The notes beneath the pieces are model-generated. The model did no database searches. It was not told the DNA's origin and was given only the letters and a program-made list of their open reading frames with translations. DNA of 64,000 bases from assembly GCA_026874595.1 (NCBI GenBank), contig CM049316.1, forward strand, positions 73,749,176-73,813,175, in the 5' to 3' direction. A program made the translations under genes and the position numbers. The DNA is from Sipunculus nudus. Its lineage: Eukaryota; Annelida; Sipuncula; Golfingiida; Sipunculidae. Shown here one piece after another: positions 56,958 through 64,000 of this stretch (position 1 is the first letter of the stretch; each line of letters opens with the position of its first letter).

Positions 56958-59900
56958 AGACCAGCATGCATGGAACTTGCCAAAAGAGGCCAGTGGTCTT
57001 TCAGACAGGTTCCACTGTTTATATGTCACAATTTTCACCCTTTATTTTATGTAGTAGGAAATGAGTCCTGTAATAAAATTACAGTAGGTACTACAGAAGG
57101 ATTTATACCCGGAACTGTAATGCAAAGGTCTATAGGCTAAATATGCAGGGCCTAAATTTAGAGTATTTAAGTTTGACGTCAAATTGTTATAAAGAGAAAT
57201 TGAAATCGAGAGAATCACCAATAGTTTATTGCATTATATAGAAACACTTGTGATTAAAAAGATAAGATATGATTATACTTTGTATTGGCACATAATAAAG
57301 TTTGATTTATTATGTGAGCAGACTCCACCCGGTTTAACTCAACTTGGTATGTGAGCATAAATAGTTATGTATACATTGAAGGTTTGAAAGAAGTCCATGC
57401 AGCTGTAGAGGTTATGTACATTATCATACTTTGGTTGTGTAACAAAGGTTGGTTTCCATTGATGTACCCCTTAAGTGTAGTGTGTGTGGGGGGGGGGGGG
57501 GGGGGGGGCTTATTCAATTCAAAGCTTCTTGTCAAGTGGAGAACCTGGGACATCGGATGTTTTCAAGTTGACATACAGAGTGTAAGAACATGTTTGCCAT
57601 ATTTATAGGTGCTATAGCCTATATAGCAGTCTTGGTTCCATTTCCCATTGTTTAATAAGCAATGCAGCCGAGTCCTGAATTTGGCTACATGTCTATGCTC
57701 TTTCCACAAGTATTGGTGAGCCATCTCCCAAATTTAATGCAGTATTACTTCTTAGCTCTGTTTGTTTAGAGCTAAAACTTTCAAGATGTCAGACCTGGTG
57801 GCTGTTCATTTTATCCAGTTTTGAGACTGAAATAGAAACAGGAAAGCGGTTTTATTATCCTTCAATTTAATTTTTTTAAGAAGATCACCTCTAAAATTTG
57901 ATAATATTTGTTATCCCGTTGTAGGCCTACCTGCCTGGTCTCAAATATGAAATTCTTAAGATATTTGGACAAATATTGAACACAGCCCAACAACCATGGC
58001 CCAAATCACACCTTGTTAGAAGAGCTGGAAATAAAATATCCATTGTCTGGTCTGTATAGTACACATTCTTACCGTCACTCGCGGTGTGGTAACGTGATCT
58101 TGTGAATGGCCTTTGTTCCACTCTGTGATGTTTTGTTTAATCCATATAGACTGGTTAATTCTGCCAGTCAGGCCAGGCATGCCCAGAAAGTGATAAGTAA
58201 CACAGGCATAAGATAATCCACCCAGATTAAGTTACTGCAGGTTAATTTGTAATGTTTGACTTCAGAGTTTTAGAACTTGTATGCAGAGTCAATGAGTGCT
58301 GCATGTATATGTGATACCAGTTAAAAACTGGAGGGTGATGTCTGGTTAAGATGTTAAAGTCCTGCTGGTAATTCCCACACCTTTCTTAAGAAGGCTAAAG
58401 CCCAAATTCTGAGAACAGTTTAAACATGTAAATTCTGCTATAAAACTTTTTATTGGTGAGTATATTTTTTATCAAGGAATAAAGGATTGAAATGGGGGCT
58501 TTGTCTCTTTTTTCACTTAACAATTCTGGCCAATGTTACATTAGATGTAACATTAGAAAAAAATGCTACCCTCGCATACTAATCCAGTGGTTGGACACTA
58601 TCACTGATAAGTTCCATACACCAAATCCTACCAAACATACATCAAAGTATATTAATTGCCTGTGATGTATAAAAATCAAAACACTGGGTCTGTATTTCTA
58701 AGCCACCTCAGGTTACATCTGTATATAGCCAGCCAGGGTGAGCCAGAATAGGGGTGAAATACCTGTTTGACTATCAATAAAGTGACCTTTATTAATTTAG
58801 AGGTCAGAGGTAAAGGCCTCCAGATGGAACCAAAATAGTGTGTCCATAGAAAAAACTTTAAGATTCCTTTCAGTATCTTTGATACAGGTGCTAATCAACT
58901 GACTGTCCAGATTGTTCTGACTTCTTGCAGTAGAATTAAAATAATATATATATATATATATATCACTTTTAATATAATAACTAAATATTTTTACCTTTAT
59001 CAACAGATGCTTGGCTATAGACCTGTGCTGAACAGTCTGTACAGTTCAAGTAAAGAAAAAGCAGATTGAGCTCAATTGGTAGACTACATCTTATGTTGAA
59101 TTATAGCTCTATAAAATGACAACATAATTAATAGGTTAACTGTATGCATCTTAAAATTTGCATCATGCAAGGTGCTAATTTTGTTCAGGTTATGTACAAT
59201 CCTGTGAGAAGTTTATTGTACTTAATGTTTCTAATCACAGTGTGTATAATCTGATGCTATCAGTTTATGTTAACTGAATACAAAAGTTTAATTCCCAACA
59301 AACCACCACAGATTATTGGGTCATTGTCTGTTTTTCACATTGTTTTGATAATGTGTGATGATAAATGCAGTCCATGTGTATGTATATTTATTCTGACCAT
59401 ATTGGGTTACCAGAGGTACATTGCTCATATATGCCTGGGAACTTGCAATCAAGGACAGAATAAATGTCATAAATCACAAATAATTAGGTTTTTCAAAGGC
59501 TTAATTCTTGTCATGTGCAGTTTTTTTCTTGTTCTGTGTAATCTCACTTAATTAACTATACACTCAAATTATTCTACCAGCAAATCATACTAATAATAAG
59601 GCTACCTCACTTTGTAAAACAAACTGGTTAAACAGTTGTGTATGTTATTTATATAAATTAATTTCTAATTATAAACAGATCACTAGTTTTCAGTTTTATG
59701 TGCTTTGGACTGTATCATATGACATTGAACCTTTTTTGTATATTTTAATGAACAAGAGCAAGTCTGTTGGTTGCTATGAGGATTCTATAAGATAACCTAC
59801 ACTTAACTGTTGAAAATTGCCAAGGTAACAGATTTACCCCAAGGGGTGAAACCTTATTAAACATGGTATTGTATTACATATGGTAGAGAGAGGTCAGCCA

Positions 59901-62900
59901 GGGTAAGTAACCTTTCAATGGAGGTCTGTCAGAGTGGGTGAGATTTATTGCTGGGTGTGTCACTGGCGGGATTATTAATGGCTCTGACATGCTCAGGGCT
60001 ATGTCAGGTGACTGGTCAGTACAGTACATGCTGGTATGTCTGGACAGTGCAGCCTTTGTTAGCCCCAAGTTCTCATAATATATTGGACAGTAATGGTGCT
60101 CATTTATATTAATTTATAATACATATGGTTCAATAATTAGTGTCAACTTTAAGCAACTAATACAATGATTTCTTTGTACTTTTTCAGCTCACATAGATGT
60201 GAATGTGTGTGTCTGTGTTATATGCTGACCTGTGAGTGAGTTATTACTCTTGTTTTTCTCTCTAAATTTTAGTGTCTCTTGATCCACATGGCTCTTTTTC
60301 CTCTTGCATTCTTATTTTTTTGTTCCTCTTTAAGTCTTAAATTCTCTATTTAATCATAAATTCTCCTGTCTCTCTCTCTCTTACTCTTTCTCTCTCCCTC
60401 TCTCCCTTACTCATTCTCTCTCTCTCTCACTCTGTCTCTCATTTTCTTTCGCATAGCTACAACATTCAGGATGTCTTTTCTGTCTCTCTGATTTTGTCTC
60501 TCATTATTTATCTGTTTACCAGTCTGTCTTTATTTGTCTGTCAATTTCTGTGCCTCTGATTCAATTTTGATGCCAGCTGTAACTCCCACACACATTATAC
60601 TACCATCAGTTTTTAATGCTTTCTAAATCCTTGCAAGTTTTACCTCTAACTCTGTTTCAATCTGCATCTTTCTTTACTGTTTTATAATAATTAATTATTG
60701 CTGACTTCTCTATGATAAATGTCACCTGGCCAGTGGGGATCGACCAATTCTTGTAAAGTTATTCACTTTCCTTACTTGTGTAAACTGTGTGATTATGGAC
60801 TGACGTTTTAACAATGTAAATGCTGCTAAGAACAGTTCTTATAACCTGCATTCCCCCCCCCCCCCCCCCGTGACATATGAATTAGTTTATTTAAAAGGTG
60901 TTAGTAAACACATTACACATGCCCATGTTGACAAATAAAAAAGCCATATGACCACAGGTGAATGTCATGGGAAAGTTTAAAGGTCACTAGTTGCCAATGC
61001 TGTTTGTGACACCATGTGAAGTAATACCATCTTTTTATATTTGCAGCTTCTGGTTTGTCTAATTTGCTGTCAGTTATCTTTGCTGGAAATGTTTGTAATC
61101 TGACTGGTGGCCATTTTGGCAGCACCCCCCCACATGTTTTAAATATTTGAAAATTAACAAAATGTACAACCTGTGCACCATGTGATCAGCTCTTTTAGGT
61201 TTATTTTATAAAAGGTTCAAGAAATTATTTTTATTTTATATACATTAGATATCAAGATAGGTCCCTTTATAATGGATTTCCCACTTTCCAGCATGCTTGC
61301 ACCCTTCTCAGTAATGCAATTTTCTCACAGATTTAAACATTTTCAAATAGCAGACAGAAAGATGTAACAGCAGACCCATTAAATAATTTAGTCTGATTTG
61401 TGTTTGTGATTAACTTAGCTGCAAATATTATGCTGGGTTTAGCATTCATTACCGGTATATGATAAAAATTTCTATTTGAACACCACATTTGATCACATAA
61501 GTCTAAGGCTGTTACAACAGATGGTATATCTCTCTGTTACATGCAAATAAGTGTTACCTGCGCACACTAAATCATTTTTGCAGTGAAACCTTTCTTCATG
61601 GGCACCCACCTATTGTGGGCACCTCTCCTACATATACACTTAAGATGGTCCCCCAAGAGGCAGTTTTGGGTTTTAGTATCCTCATTAATACATACACCTC
61701 TCGGTGAAAAGCACCCAAAAATATATATAGGTAATGAAACTGTAATTATGAGGTCCATTGTAATTATATACTGGTAATGCATTTTGTTCTTTTGTGTGAA
61801 ATTACAAAAATCTAAGTAATTATCGAGTCCAGACTGATAGTGATACCAATATGTATAAAAATCAAATCCTGCACCTGCTGACCCGGATTTTCCAGGATAC
61901 CCCAGGGGTGTGCACCTTGTCAGCAGGGTGTGAGCCATGAAGCCCTGTGTGTGATTGTTGACTGTGGTTTATCTGTGAGGGATTGTGGGTCAGTGGTATG
62001 GGTTCAACTGGCCCAGTGTATTAGAGAAACTTTGTAACAGATATGATTTCATGAACATCAACTGAAAAAACACCCTTTTGTAAGTTAATTTTGCAGGCTT
62101 TTATGTGAGAATAAAATAAATAATACATGAGTTTAATGTGTTCTGTATTATTCCTGTGTCATGAGGTTTTTTGGACCAAATCATACTTTTAGCCATCATC
62201 CTTATTTCATAAAACATATTTTATTTTCTCATTGAATTGAGTATAATATTTGTCAACAATTTCAGTTATTTACAGATTAACTTTAGTGTTTTGAATTAAG
62301 GATTTAGGAAAGGCAAGGAAACTCTACTTGTTGAAGGTACAGATGCCTGTATTATCAGATTTTTGTCAACCAGTCATTTAGATATAAGTGACTCTGGTAC
62401 ACCTAGTGAATTAATTTGGTACTATTTTATAGGTAACAGTGGGTGAATATTCAAACTTAGGATTGTCAGCGTAATATATGCCATTGATGAAAGTGAAGAA
62501 TCTATCACTGTTGTGTCGTTTTTATCACAGCTCACTTCCAGTTCTGCTGAGCTTTAGTTTGGTTGTCAGCCTAAATGTTTTTTTTAGCTATTAAGGTGTC
62601 TGTTAAGCAGCACAAAAATGAAATTAGAACTAGGAAATTCTAACTGAACTTTTTTTTTTCTTAAATTTCAAAACAAAAGAGCCAATTGGTAGGGATTCAA
62701 CAAGTACCATATTTCACCATCCCTGACAGGCCAGGACTGTATAATAAACAGATCGACCACAGAGGTTTTCCGTCATGAGCAGGTCGTGTGTTTGGTAAGG
62801 ATGTTGAAAACATGGGAGAAACCACTTGTCCTGTTGTCTGACATGCTTTTGGGGATTTCCATGAAATGATCCAGTGAATGTGTTTATATAAGCACCAGTA

Positions 62901-63666
62901 CATAAATAGCACTCTTATTCAAGTAATAATGTTTCCTAGCTGTTTGCTGGTGTCTAACATAACAACTAAAAAGTTAAGATTTATAGAGTAATATCAGTGA
63001 CAATGTCAGTCTCATCTAATTTAGACTTTTCTTTCACCTTACCTTTTAATTCTTTAATTTTTCTAAACTTTGGAATATGCCATCTTATTAGCCACAATAT
63101 CAGATGAAAGCTTGTTTCTTCAACATATGCCTACTATAAGTATCAAAAGCTCTTCCAGTGCTCTAGGATCAGCAGGGCCTTTAAACCTTTGTGTCATAGG
63201 TTTGGTCTTATCTTGCTGTGGGGGGGGGGGGGGGGGGATATCAGTTGTCACTCAATAATTGTTATTGTGGTTTTACACACAGCATTACTGGCAGCTAGCC
63301 CCTGCTGTGTAGTTTATGATGTTTCAGTTTGCTGTATCTGTGTCGTATCAAACTATCAATGGCTCTGTGAGATAATGCCTTGTGTTGTTTCATGTTCATT
63401 ACCAGTAAATTATATTAATTTGATTAGTAATTAATTTTTTAATAATAAATATATAATACACATAAAATGTAAAACTGTTCATTCTATTCCCATAGAACTT
63501 TAATAAATCTGCTTTGTTCAATGTGAAAAATGCAGTTTTTTAAGATCGGTATTTTTTTTTACAATTTGTATTTCTTTTAACCATTTGTATTTTAAATATT
63601 TGAGCTGCAGTATTTAATATGCTTGTGTGTTCAGATTTGTATTAATAACTAGTCTGTTTGTTTCAG
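56958..63666. other. Non-coding DNA, partly intron of the UNC93-family gene
   Basis: No exon recognised over 6.7 kb. G21 at 57488-57508, (TA)n near 58943-58962, a TCTC-rich pyrimidine patch at 60362-60460, C17 at 60853-60869 and G18 at 63220-63237. The right end must be intron, because 63667 follows a clear acceptor. Confidence 0.5.
60362..60460. repeat. (TC)n-rich pyrimidine tract
   Basis: Mostly CTCTCT with TTACT interruptions. Low-complexity, about 100 bp. Confidence 0.85.
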
Positions 63667-63669
63667 GAA

Positions 63670-63684
63670 ATGAAATTGGAATAA
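63670..63684 (+). promoter_or_regulatory. Upstream ORF before the UNC93-family start
   Basis: ATGAAATTGGAATAA lies 2 bp before the chosen start codon, in another frame. The second ATG (context AAAAATGG) opens the recognisable protein. A minimal uORF this close could reduce translation or force leaky scanning. Confidence 0.5.
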
Positions 63685-63686
63685 AA

Positions 63687-64000
63687 ATGGCAGAGCTAAC
63701 AGCAATCCGACCAATCGACCCTGACGTAGTCAAGAAGAGACCCTCTGCAGAGCAAAACGAAGAACAAAATAATGTACATCGGACGTCGAGCCATGTTGAG
63801 CTAGCACCAGGAATCACATCGAGAGTAAATCGCCAGAAATGCCGGATAATTAAGGACACCATAGTGATATGTCTGGCTTTTCTGCTGAACTTCACAGCTT
63901 TTCAGAACCTTCAAAACCTACAGAGCAGTTTAAATCGTGTGGAAGGACTTGGCACGGTCGGTTTGAGTACCATATATGCTGCTTTGATATTTTCCTGCCT
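63687..64000 (+). CDS. UNC93: UNC93-family membrane protein, first coding exon (partial)
   Basis: Acceptor TTTGTTTCAG ends at 63666, the exon starts at 63667 and the ATG is at 63687. The frame is open to the window edge (104 codons). After a polar N-terminus of about 55 residues comes a first membrane helix, IVICLAFLLNFTAFQNLQNL, then QSSLN, GLGTVGLSTIYAAL and a second helix start (IFSC). The FTAF..LQNLQSS and GLGT..LS..Y pattern is the signature of the UNC93 family (12-helix, MFS-like). UNC-93 regulates a potassium channel in nematodes, UNC93B1 carries nucleic-acid-sensing TLRs, and UNC93A is less understood. Which paralogue this is cannot be told from one exon. A 4-codon upstream ORF lies at 63670-63684. 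Confidence 0.9.
   Translation, partial: MAELTAIRPIDPDVVKKRPSAEQNEEQNNVHRTSSHVELAPGITSRVNRQKCRIIKDTIVICLAFLLNFTAFQNLQNLQSSLNRVEGLGTVGLSTIYAALIFSC

Noticed and set aside
59070-59100. tRNA-like A-box (GAGCTCAATTGGTAGAC)
   Set aside because: No B-box or cloverleaf could be found within tRNA distance; perhaps a SINE head fragment but unsupported.
63236-63262. Short resemblance to the DISCHSVV part of the BANP module
   Set aside because: Only about 17 bases match, directly after a G18 tract, with no splice context.

Overview
The window is animal nuclear DNA: spliced genes with GT..AG introns, very low coding density and heavy repeat content. It most likely comes from a mollusc, probably a bivalve. 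The clues are an invertebrate-type BANP homologue, a Gmr1-like Ty3 retrotransposon and long interspersed repeats that begin with AGCTCAGCTGAC and end with CCCATGGGTCACTTGTT. The species call is inference; no species-diagnostic gene is present.

Region 1 (1-9.1 kb): repeat-rich DNA holding a complete, apparently young Gmr1-like LTR retrotransposon on the minus strand (1414-8121). It has two 731-bp LTRs and one open Gag-Pol frame in which integrase precedes reverse transcriptase.

Region 2 (9.1-31.9 kb): a plus-strand gene recognisable as BANP, a BEN-domain DNA-binding transcription factor. Eight exons are well supported up to 16.1 kb (start codon, coiled coil, BEN domain, glutamine-rich stretch). 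The C-terminal part is unusual: a 78-codon, phase 0-0 exon is duplicated (16946 and 22314), and two related terminal-type exons lie further on (23803, apparently degraded, and 31655). The introns carry an exon-derived minisatellite, a 280-bp tandem array, two 2.4-kb interspersed repeats full of AGGTCA half-sites, and a TA-flanked DNA transposon.

Region 3 (31.9-43.5 kb): mostly non-coding, with a decayed LINE reverse transcriptase and a Toll-like receptor (signal peptide, LRRs, LRRCT, membrane segment, TIR) broken by one stop and two frameshifts. Directly behind it are three arrays of a 27-bp minisatellite.

Region 4 (43.5-64 kb): repeat-rich DNA with long poly-G/poly-C tracts, a decayed canonical Ty3/gypsy pol fragment and several non-autonomous DNA elements. 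It ends with the first coding exon of an UNC93-family membrane protein, which runs off the window edge.

The three host genes do not form an operon or an obvious pathway. A TLR relic and an UNC93-family gene lie in the same 25 kb; some UNC93 proteins handle TLRs, but a functional tie here is only speculation.
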